A stretch of 16,051 nt of DNA from Flavobacteriales bacterium (GTDB lineage: Bacteria; Bacteroidota; Bacteroidia; Flavobacteriales; BACL11), in the NCBI GenBank assembly GCA_002710495.1, contig PAKE01000019.1:27333-43383 (forward strand), written 5' to 3'. A program made the position numbers and the translations under genes. Under the pieces are notes generated by a model. It saw only the letters and a list, made by a program, of their open reading frames with translations, made no database searches and was not told where the DNA came from. Position 1 is the first letter of the stretch. Each line of letters starts with the position of its first letter. This document shows positions 1-7,997 of this stretch, in pieces.

Positions 1-1
1 A

Positions 2-454
2 TCTCCTCTTGATATGGAAGAAACCTATGTAAAATCTAGAACCGAAGGGTTTGGAGAGGAAGTTAAAAGGAGAATAATGCTTGGAACATTTGTATTAAGC
101 GCGGGATATCATGATGCTTATTACAAAAAAGCCCAGCAAGTAAGGAGGTTAGTACAAAATAAAACAGAGAAAATATTAATGGATTTTGATTTTATTTTAT
201 CCCCTACTACGCCTCACACCGCTTTTGATATTGGGAATAAACATACAGATCCAACAGCAATGTATTTAGAGGATATCTTTACGGTTCATGCGAATATCTC
301 TGGTAATCCTGCAATTAGTTTACCTCTATATACTCATACAAACGGAATGCCATTTGGACTTCAATTATTATCCAAAAAATTTAAAGAAAAAGAATTGTAT
401 TCTATTTCTTCTGAAATAATGGCAGACTTAGAAAAAGATGTAGTTAATAAATGA
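2..454 (+). CDS. gatA: Glutamyl-tRNA(Gln) amidotransferase subunit A, C-terminal part (truncated by window edge)
   Basis: GatA is the amidase subunit of GatCAB. The complex releases ammonia from glutamine to convert Glu-tRNA(Gln) (or Asp-tRNA(Asn)) to the amidated form in the cytoplasm. About 150 C-terminal residues are visible, against roughly 480 in the full family. The frame is open from base 2, so the ATG at 14 is internal and not a start. Family hallmarks are the block RRIMLGTFVLSAGYHDAYY, followed by KAQQVRR, then ILSPTTPHTAF, and the GNPAISLPL / GMPFGLQLL stretch that ends the amidase-signature fold. The catalytic Lys-Ser-Ser residues lie upstream, outside the window. The stop is TGA at 452-454, followed by a 56-base gap to the next gene. 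Family assignment is confident; only the 5' end is missing. Confidence 0.95.
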   Translation, partial: SPLDMEETYVKSRTEGFGEEVKRRIMLGTFVLSAGYHDAYYKKAQQVRRLVQNKTEKILMDFDFILSPTTPHTAFDIGNKHTDPTAMYLEDIFTVHANISGNPAISLPLYTHTNGMPFGLQLLSKKFKEKELYSISSEIMADLEKDVVNK

Positions 455-497
455 TTGATTTAGAATCTTAAAAAAATAAAAAATCAATTTATTTTTC
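454..497 (+). terminator. Possible weak AT-rich terminator after gatA
   Basis: An exact 8-bp inverted repeat, ATTGATTT at 454-461 and AAATCAAT at 481-488, begins at the last base of the gatA stop codon. It encloses a 19-base A-rich loop and is followed by a T-rich run (TTTATTTTTC, 488-497). The stem is almost all A/T and the loop is long, so a functional terminator is only a possibility. No TTG-N19-TAnnTTTG promoter is evident in this gap; the nearest match is TATTTTTC at 490-497 without a spaced TTG. The next gene may therefore be read partly from gatA. Confidence 0.25.
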
Positions 498-510
498 AAA
501 GTTATAATCT

Positions 511-1713
511 ATGAAAAAACAAGCTTTATTACTTATTAGTCTATTTATTATTTGTGTTTCTAAAGCTCAAACAGATTCTATTATAATATCAATGCCAGGC
601 TCTTCTTTAGTAAATGATAATACTAGTCTGACAAACGACTATGATAATGTAGAGAAAATAATGGGTATTAATGATACAGTTGACATATTAGAACTTGATC
701 CTTTAGAAGATTTAATTTACAGAAGACTAAAAATTTTAGACGCCTCATCTCCTATAGATTTTTCATATAATAAATCAACGGTATATTACATAAAAAAATA
801 TTTAGATAGAGATGTTAAATTGATTAGTATAATGTTAGGGGTCTCTCCCTATTATTTTCCAATGATGGAACAACAGTTAGATAGATTTCAAATTCCACTA
901 GAATTAAAATATTTAGCAATTGTTGAATCATCCTTAAACCCAAAAGCAAGAAGTAGATCTGGAGCTACAGGATTATGGCAATTTATGTATCCTACAGGTA
1001 AAGAATACGGATTAGAAGTAACCTCATATATTGATGAAAGGCAAGACCCCTTAAAATCAACTATTGCGGCTTGCACTTATTTTGAGAAATTATATAGTAT
1101 GTTTGGGGATTGGCATTTAGTTTTAGCAGCGTATAATGGAGGACCAGGATATATTAAAAGACTCATGACAAAAACAGAACTTACTAACTACTGGGATTTA
1201 CAACCACATTTAAAAAAAGAAACACAAAATTATGTGCCAAAATTTATTGCAATTAGTTATGCAATGACTTTTTATAAAGAATACACAATAGACATTATTA
1301 ATTCCGATCTGAATATTACACAAAACGATACAATCTCTTTTAAAAAACAAGCTCCATACCATATTATTTCAGACATGTTTTGCGTTTCTAAAGAAACGTT
1401 AAATTACTTGAATCCCGCTTATAAACAAGAATTATTACCCTTAGGAGAAATTATTTACTTGCCAAATCACGTAATTATGGACATTGTAAGAAATGAGGAC
1501 TTCTTTTATGACTATTTGGAAAAAGTAGACAATAAAGAAATTTTGGTAAATGAAATCAGATTAGTTTATATTGTAGAAAAAGGAGATTATTTAGGTAAAA
1601 TATCTAAACAATATAATTTATCAGTGCCAGATATAAAAGAATGGAACAATTTACATTCAGATAATTTATCAATTGGAGATGAATTAATATTATATATCCC
1701 AGATGAAAGATAA
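511..1713 (+). CDS. MltD-like membrane-associated lytic murein transglycosylase with C-terminal LysM
   Basis: This is a predicted periplasmic enzyme that cleaves peptidoglycan glycan strands, leaving 1,6-anhydro-MurNAc ends. It has 400 residues. A signal peptide covers about residues 1-20, ending SKAQ. A family-specific helical region (about 65-125) precedes the SLT (goose-lysozyme-like) catalytic domain at about 126-235. The catalytic glutamate is most likely E139 in AIVESSLNP, followed by GATGLWQFM (151-159) and AAYNGGPGY (206-214), all standard SLT motifs. A degenerate LysM-like stretch lies near 283-320, and a clear LysM (YIVEKGDYLGKISKQYNL onwards) spans about 350-396 and should bind peptidoglycan. 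The signal is of the ordinary type with no lipobox, unlike E. coli MltD. The gene overlaps the following lipoprotein gene by 11 bases, which suggests translational coupling. The family is confident; the exact mlt subtype is by domain order only. Confidence 0.9.
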   Translation: MKKQALLLISLFIICVSKAQTDSIIISMPGSSLVNDNTSLTNDYDNVEKIMGINDTVDILELDPLEDLIYRRLKILDASSPIDFSYNKSTVYYIKKYLDRDVKLISIMLGVSPYYFPMMEQQLDRFQIPLELKYLAIVESSLNPKARSRSGATGLWQFMYPTGKEYGLEVTSYIDERQDPLKSTIAACTYFEKLYSMFGDWHLVLAAYNGGPGYIKRLMTKTELTNYWDLQPHLKKETQNYVPKFIAISYAMTFYKEYTIDIINSDLNITQNDTISFKKQAPYHIISDMFCVSKETLNYLNPAYKQELLPLGEIIYLPNHVIMDIVRNEDFFYDYLEKVDNKEILVNEIRLVYIVEKGDYLGKISKQYNLSVPDIKEWNNLHSDNLSIGDELILYIPDER

Positions 1714-2617
1714 TATTACAACACTATTTTTATTGATTACTATTTTTGTTTCATGCAACAGAAGTGGAAATCAAAACAAAACATTACCTGCAAATATTGG
1801 AAATCAAAAGGAGATTATATTGGTAATAGAAGACAAACTATGGGAAGGAAAGAAAGGTGAAATACTAAGAGAAATATTTGAAAAAGAAATTGCAGGACTT
1901 CCTCAGTCAGAAAAATTATTTAACTTAATACAGTTAAATCCAAAGGAATTTACTAGCTTTTTTCAGACTCATAAAAACATCATGGTTGTTTCCTCTGATG
2001 TAAAAGACTCATATAGTAAAGATAAATGGGCAAATGGTCAGACTGTATTCTATTTAAATAGTGATTCTAAAGAAATAGATTTTATAAAATATTGCAGCAA
2101 AACATATAGTTTTTTGAATAGGAAGGAACTTGAAGAAATCAAGAATAGTTATGAAAAAGGCCATAACAAAGAAGCAAGATTAGATATAAAGGAACAGTTT
2201 GGTTTTGAACTTTTTCTTCCAACTGAATATACAGTTTCATTAAAGAAGGAGGGGTTGTTTATTGCAGATTTCCACTCATTTAATGAAAAAGAAGATTTAC
2301 TAAAATATATAATAGTGTATGAATTTGAACCTACAGATTACGATTTACAAGCAGAAATAATAATTAAAACAGATTCAATTTTAAAATACATTCCAACTAA
2401 TGAAGGCAGTTATGTTCAGATTGACAAACGCTTTTCTATAGTAAAAGATAATGAAATTTATAGAGGGCTCTGGATTCTTAAAAATGAATTTATGGGAGGT
2501 CCAATCATCATTAGAAGCACATCTATTAACGATAAAGTCGTGGTTTCTTTGGGAATAGTATTTAATCCTAACAAAAACAAAAGAGATTTTGTAAGAACGT
2601 TTGAGGCAATACTTTAA
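1703..2617 (+). CDS. DUF4837 family lipoprotein
   Basis: A 304-residue protein with a hydrophobic N-terminus and lipobox IFVSC, giving a lipidated cysteine at about residue 18. It is expected to be anchored in the outer or inner membrane on the periplasmic side. I recognise it as DUF4837, a family seen in Bacteroidota, from the opening motif around KEIILVIEDKLWEGKKGE, the GLPQSEKLFNLIQ segment, and the closing GGPIIIRSTSINDKVV and FNPNKNKRDFVRTFEAIL segments. Biochemical function is unknown. The ATG at 1703 lies inside the 3' end of the transglycosylase gene (11-base overlap), so the two are probably translated together. This context hints at a cell-envelope role but does not prove one. Its TAA stop (2615-2617) overlaps the stop of the convergent minus-strand gene. 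Confidence 0.85.
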   Translation: MKDNITTLFLLITIFVSCNRSGNQNKTLPANIGNQKEIILVIEDKLWEGKKGEILREIFEKEIAGLPQSEKLFNLIQLNPKEFTSFFQTHKNIMVVSSDVKDSYSKDKWANGQTVFYLNSDSKEIDFIKYCSKTYSFLNRKELEEIKNSYEKGHNKEARLDIKEQFGFELFLPTEYTVSLKKEGLFIADFHSFNEKEDLLKYIIVYEFEPTDYDLQAEIIIKTDSILKYIPTNEGSYVQIDKRFSIVKDNEIYRGLWILKNEFMGGPIIIRSTSINDKVVVSLGIVFNPNKNKRDFVRTFEAIL

Positions 2618-5139
2618 TAAATAAGTAATTTATCGGATTTCTCTAACTTATTTCCATTCAAGACATTATAAATATACACTCCCTTGCTTAAATTTGAAAT
2701 GTCAATTTTGGTGTTTTCAGAAAACAGTTTTTCAGAGATAACATTTTGTCCGGTAACATTAAACAATTCTATTTTACAATTTTCGATTTTGTAAGGAGTA
2801 GTTACTGTAAAATGTTTTTCTGTAGGATTTGGAAATACTTTAATAAATTCAGGATTCACAGAACCAACAAAAGATGGGAAAGAATTTAGATCAGATTCCC
2901 AGACCCCCCTTCCAAATGTAGCTGCTCTTAATTTTCCAGCACTATAATGTATTTCTAATTCTCTCACACTTACAAAGGGAAGTCCAGTGTTAAATAATTG
3001 CCACTCATTCATAGTACTATCTTTGTGGTAAACACCAATATCTGTTCCAATATATAAATCATCTTTAGTGTAAGATTGAAACACAATACAATTTACAGGT
3101 AAATTTGGCAATTGAGAACCAGATATATTTACCCATGTTACGCCAGCATCTGTACTTTCATATACTTTTTCACCATCATTAAAAGACGACATTGTTACAA
3201 AAACTCTATCAGGATTAGTATTTGAAACAGTTATATCAGAAATATTCCCTGAAGGAAGACCAGGTTTAATATAATCCCAATTTTGCCCATTATCTTTAGT
3301 TACCCAAATTCCAGCATAAACAGCAGTATAAATATAATTTAAATCTGAAGGAGCTAAAGCAATTGTTTTTAATTGACCGTAAGTAGGAGAAATAGAGTCC
3401 CAAGAAGCTGTAGCTGTATTACTCTTATAAACAACATTATAACCAGCTACAATAACATTATTATCTAGAGGATGCATTTTATATGGGGTTACCCAAGATC
3501 CATCATAACTTACAGGTTTTACATTATCCCAATCAACACCACCGTTATAAGTAACTCTTAACCCCCCATATTGAGATGTGGAGTAAATAATATCATCATC
3601 GTATGGATCAATAATACATTCCATACCATCTGACCCCCTAATTGCATCCCAAGTAGTTCCAGTTAGTCTTTCTGTGCCATTATCTTGAGCTCCCACAACT
3701 AATGTATAATCATTATTTTTTGATAAACCAATTTTATAAAATTGGGAAATCTCTAAACCATCGCTAATATCAATCCAATCATTTAATAAATTGAAATATT
3801 TATATATTCCACCATCATTTCCAACATATGCAATATTATTGACAGGATTAAATTCTGCCGCATGATGATCTACATGCATGTATGAATAGTTTAAAAAATC
3901 TCCTCCACTCGCTCCAGATAGATTCCAAGTAACTCCCGCATCTGTAGATTCCCACAAATTAATTCCTCCTACAATAACATGATTTTCATTAGTTGTTGAA
4001 ACAGCTAAGGTCATATCATACCAGGATTGTCCACCACTCCCACTTCCATCTCTATCTCTACCTAAAATATTTGATGTGTCTGATTGGAGTGTCCAACTGT
4101 CACCTCCATCACTTGATTTATATAATCCATGATACCCCCAGGCATTATCAGAGAAGAGAGAGTAAACAACTTCTGTATTCGCAGGAGTAACTGCAATTAA
4201 TGGTCTTCTTTTATTAGAATTTAAAACACCATTTGAAGACACCTGCCAACTAATACCACCATCTACAGAGCGATAAACATTGGAACTTCCACTTGTTTGT
4301 TTTGTAGCGTATAAAATATTTGTATTCTCAGGTTTATAATGGATATCTCTCCATCTTCCATTGGGGCCAACTGTATTCCAAACAGTACCCCCATCTGCAG
4401 TAACAAAGATATTATCTCCCGCTGCGGCAAAAATACTATCTGTATTGTTTGGATTCATTTCTAATTTACTAATTTCAATTCCTTGATCAACTCCGTAGCT
4501 TAAACCAGTTGTATCCCAACTTAACCCTCCGTCAGTACTTTTTAATACTCCAATAGAGTAAGTGTCTCCTCCATCAGCGTCACCAGTAGCCATATACATA
4601 ATATTGGTATTCGTAGGATCTATTATTATATCAGACACCCCTAATACAGGCAAATTATCTGTATTAGTTGTCCAAGTATTGCCCCCATCAGTTGTTTTCC
4701 ACAAGCCTCCCCCAGGAGCTCCAACCCAAAAAATATCAGGATTAGTTGGATGAAATTCAATACAATTTACTCTACCATTGCCTCTTTTCTTATTATTTGA
4801 TTGAATAATTGGAACATCAAAGGGACCTAAAGGAGCCCAATTAGAAAAACCTGCAGATTGTCTATTATCTTTTATTTTTTCCCACTCATTCCAAAGAGAA
4901 TTGGGATAAAATTCTCCATTTTCATCTACTCTTGATTCTAAAAAATCGATTGTTCTGGCATATGGTTTGTATCCATTTCCTTTTGTATAAGGAATTTTTT
5001 TTCTATAATTATCAAAAGATTCTTTTAAATCGAAAAAAGTAGCGTTCGGATTTTTTTGATAAGTATTTTCCTCCCAAGTTTGTGATAAACAAACAATTGA
5101 ACTTATCAAGAATATTAATAGAGTTGCACTTCTTTTCAT
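2614..5139 (-). CDS. Secreted Asp-box (BNR/VPS10-like) beta-propeller protein with T9SS type A sorting domain
   Basis: An 841-residue secreted protein. The signal peptide runs to about residue 20 (IVCLSQ). At least nine Asp-box motifs of the form S/T-x-D-G/A-G-x-x-W lie near 149, 202, 248, 292, 343, 399, 530, 615 and 663. Examples are TTDGGNTW, STDGGLSW, SSDGGDSW and STDAGVTW. They indicate one or two large sialidase/sortilin-type beta-propellers, called glycosyl hydrolase-like in many annotations although no catalytic residues can be assigned. About 74 C-terminal residues from VFPNPTEKHF to KLLIY match the T9SS type A sorting domain, so the protein should be exported through PorSS and attached or released at the surface. 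It is the last gene of the run starting at porZ, 13 bases after the receptor gene. Substrate and enzymatic activity are unknown; adhesion or polymer binding is equally possible. Confidence 0.88.
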   Translation of the reverse strand: MKRSATLLIFLISSIVCLSQTWEENTYQKNPNATFFDLKESFDNYRKKIPYTKGNGYKPYARTIDFLESRVDENGEFYPNSLWNEWEKIKDNRQSAGFSNWAPLGPFDVPIIQSNNKKRGNGRVNCIEFHPTNPDIFWVGAPGGGLWKTTDGGNTWTTNTDNLPVLGVSDIIIDPTNTNIMYMATGDADGGDTYSIGVLKSTDGGLSWDTTGLSYGVDQGIEISKLEMNPNNTDSIFAAAGDNIFVTADGGTVWNTVGPNGRWRDIHYKPENTNILYATKQTSGSSNVYRSVDGGISWQVSSNGVLNSNKRRPLIAVTPANTEVVYSLFSDNAWGYHGLYKSSDGGDSWTLQSDTSNILGRDRDGSGSGGQSWYDMTLAVSTTNENHVIVGGINLWESTDAGVTWNLSGASGGDFLNYSYMHVDHHAAEFNPVNNIAYVGNDGGIYKYFNLLNDWIDISDGLEISQFYKIGLSKNNDYTLVVGAQDNGTERLTGTTWDAIRGSDGMECIIDPYDDDIIYSTSQYGGLRVTYNGGVDWDNVKPVSYDGSWVTPYKMHPLDNNVIVAGYNVVYKSNTATASWDSISPTYGQLKTIALAPSDLNYIYTAVYAGIWVTKDNGQNWDYIKPGLPSGNISDITVSNTNPDRVFVTMSSFNDGEKVYESTDAGVTWVNISGSQLPNLPVNCIVFQSYTKDDLYIGTDIGVYHKDSTMNEWQLFNTGLPFVSVRELEIHYSAGKLRAATFGRGVWESDLNSFPSFVGSVNPEFIKVFPNPTEKHFTVTTPYKIENCKIELFNVTGQNVISEKLFSENTKIDISNLSKGVYIYNVLNGNKLEKSDKLLIY

Positions 5140-5152
5140 TGTAATAAATTGC

Positions 5153-7300
5153 TTAAAATTCAGATTGTAAATTTACAATAAAATTTCTACCACTAGAGCT
5201 AATAGCAGAAGCAAATGTTTTATAATGAGCATCTAGGATATTTTCACAAGAAATAGATAGTTGAAAATTGTTTATTTTTCTAGAATAGATTAAATTTAAA
5301 GTATACCAAGAAGGAGTTCCGTCAATTGTAGCTTCTTCAAAATTATCTACACCATTTAGATCAAAATCCTCTGATTTTTTCCAAGAGTTATATATTGAGT
5401 AAAATGAAAACGAGGAATTTTCACTTACCGAATAATTAAATTGTAATCTAGAAGAAAGAGGAGGGATATGAGCTAATGGAAAGGAATCAGAGCTAATAGC
5501 ATTAACAAAAGAACTTATTGATTTAACAGATAATTTGTCATTTATTTTTTGATTATATATAAGGTTAACCCCCATCATTTTAGCAGAAGTAATATTAGTG
5601 TTCGCAATAGTTTTCATCCACTCACCATCATATAAAATTGAGTCAACTCCATTTATACTAATCTCTCTTTTTGCAATGGCGTCGGTTAGGAAACTATTAA
5701 ATAAAACTATATCAAATTTATTATTTTTTCCTAAGTGCTGAAACATTAATTCTGATGAAACAATTTTCTCAGAATTTAAGTCCGGATTAGGGATTACAAC
5801 AATACCATCAACTTTAGAAAACACCTTTCCTAGATCATCAACATTAGGGTTACGGAAAGAATTATATATTGAAAAACTAATAAAATTATTTTCTAAAATG
5901 GAATAAAACAGATTACTACTAGCTGCAATATTCCAGTTTTCTAATAATAAAGTTTCATTTAATTCAAATGGATTATTTTCTGAAAAATGAACTTCTATTT
6001 TTTCAACATCACCTCTAACAGCATTAAACCATTTTAATTTATTATTCGATCTATATTCTGACAAAATAAAAGTGGAAAAATTTAAAACCTCTGATCCATT
6101 ATCTGGATAACGACTAGTAGCAAAACTCATATCACCAGAAACATTTTTATTATATGCATCAGAAGATAATTTTTCAAATCGATTACTGAAACCATAATCT
6201 ATCTGCCAATTTTTTATGTTTTTACGTAAAGAAATTTTAGAGTCAAAAATATCAAGGTTTTCGATTCTGCTTGTGGAAAAATTATCTGTGAATTTTTGTT
6301 TATGTCGTGACTCTTCAATATTCTGAATATTAAAATTTAGATCGATTTTATCAGCAAGAATTTTATTTAAATGGTTCGAATAAGAAAGAGAATTAAAAAC
6401 TCTTGTTTGAGGGCCATAATACCAACTTTCATATTTCGGACTTCCATTAGAAACATCATTTAATTTATCGTAGCGGTGTATATCAGATGTGGTAGAAAAC
6501 TGAGAGTTTATGGACAAACTACTAGAGTTATTTATTTTATGATGTATTTTTTGAGTTAGATCAATCTGAGAATAGTCGCTATATAATTGAGTGTTTTCAT
6601 TTGTGGTGAATTCATCTTTCCCCCAATTTTCATATCCATGAAATCGGTTGACACCCATTTTTAGGTTTCCATATTTTTTGTAAGTAGCAGAACTAAGAAA
6701 TGAAGTGTTATTTTTTTTGTAGACAGAATGAAGGTGAGTCAGATAGGAGTTAGAAGAACTTTCGTGTTGAGATGAGAAACTATTAATATTTTCGGAATAG
6801 TTTTCAGGATTAATAGTATTTAAAATAATACTTCCTCCAAGAGCGCCACTTCCATAAAACACAGTAGAAGGACCATGAAGAATACTTATGTTTTCTAAAA
6901 TAAATGGATCAATACTTAAGATATTTTGGAGGTGACCACTTCTATAAATAGTATTGTTTAGTTTAACCCCATCCAGAACCAATAATATTCTGTTTGCTTC
7001 AAATCCCCTGATGTTTGGGCTGCCCCCTCCATTTTGGCTTTTTTGAACACTAATAGCTATAGATTTTTCTAACAATTCCGCCGGATTTTTTGATAAAGAG
7101 CTTGTAATTTCTTTTTGGTTTAATCGAATAATTTGTGTTTTATTATCTTCAATATTTAAAGTGGTATGAATAGATATTTCATTAAGAAGAAGATTCATTT
7201 TGGTTAAATCTATTTCTGATGTATCTGTTATCTTATTTTCTTGAGAATTAGCAGGGGGGATAAAATACAGAAGACAAACAAGTAATAAAACTAGCCTCAT
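5153..7300 (-). CDS. TonB-dependent outer-membrane receptor, heme/hemoglobin-receptor-like
   Basis: A 715-residue ligand-gated outer-membrane transporter, energised by TonB-ExbBD. The signal peptide runs to about 20 (PPANSQ). The plug domain spans about 55-165 with NPAELLEKS, the TonB-family motif NIRGFEANRILLVLDGVKLN, then TIYRSGHLQNILSID and GPSTVFYGSGALGGSIIL. The remaining 550 residues should form the 22-strand barrel, closing with the TonB_dep_Rec C-terminal pattern CENILDAHYKTF and a terminal phenylalanine. The IRGFEANR...DGV.LNN.IYRSGHLQN block resembles hemoglobin/heme-type receptors, but the ligand is not proven. It lacks the N-terminal carboxypeptidase-D-like extension common in SusC-type receptors, so a glycan role with SusD is unlikely; no susD is present. 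Its ATG overlaps the recO stop as ATGA (7297-7300). Confidence 0.9.
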   Translation of the reverse strand: MRLVLLLVCLLYFIPPANSQENKITDTSEIDLTKMNLLLNEISIHTTLNIEDNKTQIIRLNQKEITSSLSKNPAELLEKSIAISVQKSQNGGGSPNIRGFEANRILLVLDGVKLNNTIYRSGHLQNILSIDPFILENISILHGPSTVFYGSGALGGSIILNTINPENYSENINSFSSQHESSSNSYLTHLHSVYKKNNTSFLSSATYKKYGNLKMGVNRFHGYENWGKDEFTTNENTQLYSDYSQIDLTQKIHHKINNSSSLSINSQFSTTSDIHRYDKLNDVSNGSPKYESWYYGPQTRVFNSLSYSNHLNKILADKIDLNFNIQNIEESRHKQKFTDNFSTSRIENLDIFDSKISLRKNIKNWQIDYGFSNRFEKLSSDAYNKNVSGDMSFATSRYPDNGSEVLNFSTFILSEYRSNNKLKWFNAVRGDVEKIEVHFSENNPFELNETLLLENWNIAASSNLFYSILENNFISFSIYNSFRNPNVDDLGKVFSKVDGIVVIPNPDLNSEKIVSSELMFQHLGKNNKFDIVLFNSFLTDAIAKREISINGVDSILYDGEWMKTIANTNITSAKMMGVNLIYNQKINDKLSVKSISSFVNAISSDSFPLAHIPPLSSRLQFNYSVSENSSFSFYSIYNSWKKSEDFDLNGVDNFEEATIDGTPSWYTLNLIYSRKINNFQLSISCENILDAHYKTFASAISSSGRNFIVNLQSEF

Positions 7301-7995
7301 GTTCTTAATGATTCTATTACTTCATACGATTTCAATTTTTCTATATTATAATGATGAAGAGAGAAGTATTGTTGAAGAGAAACAATTAATTTTTTTCTGT
7401 TTTTGTATGGGATATCTACAGATTCATTTTGTAAAAGAGCACTTAAATATTTTTTATTTTCTCCACGAATATTATAATAAGGAGGATGATTTGTAAACTC
7501 CCCGCTTTCCAAATCAAAATAATCTTTGTTTGAAAAGTCTTTGTTGGGATGAAATCCCAAGAATTCTGTTATTTTTAGTAAAAAAACAAGAACAAAATTT
7601 TTATTTAATTCTTCAGTTTTATTTAAATAAAAAATAGTTTTTTCTGCAAAATTATAAAGCTTTTTATCGGTTTCTTTTTCCATCAAAACTCTCATTAATA
7701 CTTCAGAAATAAACATACAAACAAACTTTTTTTGCATATCAGAATAGGTTGAACTTAGATTATGTTCTGAACGAATTTCTTTCACGAAAGAAAGCCCCTT
7801 TTTCTTGTTTACAGAAATTTCTAAACTTACAATGTTTAAAGGGTGTAAATAGGATAATTTATTTTTTGAATTTTTGTTTCGAATTCCTTTTATAATATAA
7901 GATTGAAGACCGTAGTTTTCTGTAAAAATTTTAGCAATTACTGAACTTTCAGAATATTTGTAGTAATGAAGAGAAATTCCTTTTATTGATTCCAT
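7297..7995 (-). CDS. recO: DNA repair protein RecO
   Basis: RecO works with RecF and RecR to load RecA onto SSB-coated single-stranded DNA during gap repair. The 232-residue length is typical. The N-terminal OB-fold (about 1-80) shows the family pattern: SIKGISLHYYKYSESSVIAKIFTENYG, then LQSYIIKGIRNKNSK and the HPLNIVSLEI strand. The C-terminal helical domain follows, with ISEVLMRVLMEKE (about 96-108), NKNFVLVFLLKITEFLGFHPN, and a segment around FDLESGEFTNHP. The CxxC zinc motif found in some RecO proteins is absent, as far as I know a normal state for Bacteroidota. It starts two bases after the porZ stop and overlaps the receptor gene by four bases, so it is embedded in a surface-protein operon. 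The start ATG at 7995 fits the conserved N-terminus. Confidence 0.93.
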   Translation of the reverse strand: MESIKGISLHYYKYSESSVIAKIFTENYGLQSYIIKGIRNKNSKNKLSYLHPLNIVSLEISVNKKKGLSFVKEIRSEHNLSSTYSDMQKKFVCMFISEVLMRVLMEKETDKKLYNFAEKTIFYLNKTEELNKNFVLVFLLKITEFLGFHPNKDFSNKDYFDLESGEFTNHPPYYNIRGENKKYLSALLQNESVDIPYKNRKKLIVSLQQYFSLHHYNIEKLKSYEVIESLRT

Positions 7996-7997
7996 TT

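Noticed and set aside
14..454. A short complete gene starting at ATG 14
   Set aside because: The residues match only the C-terminal part of GatA, and the frame is open upstream to base 2.
888..1076. Minus-strand open frame inside the transglycosylase gene
   Set aside because: It is antisense to the conserved SLT catalytic domain and carries no motif of its own.
3993..4190. Small plus-strand open frame opposite the propeller gene
   Set aside because: It lies wholly antisense to a strongly supported repeat-containing protein, has low-complexity His/Tyr composition and no recognisable domain. The same holds for 4562-4753, 9772-9969, 10790-11005 and 15609-15863.
2614..5139. Tandem DNA repeats or a CRISPR-like array suggested by recurring CCACCATCTGTA-like words
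   Set aside because: The recurrences encode Asp-box motifs at irregular 40-65 residue spacing inside one continuous frame; there are no identical repeats with uniform spacers.
7299..7496. Plus-strand open frame opposite recO
   Set aside because: Antisense to the conserved C-terminal part of recO, with no domain and no promoter match.
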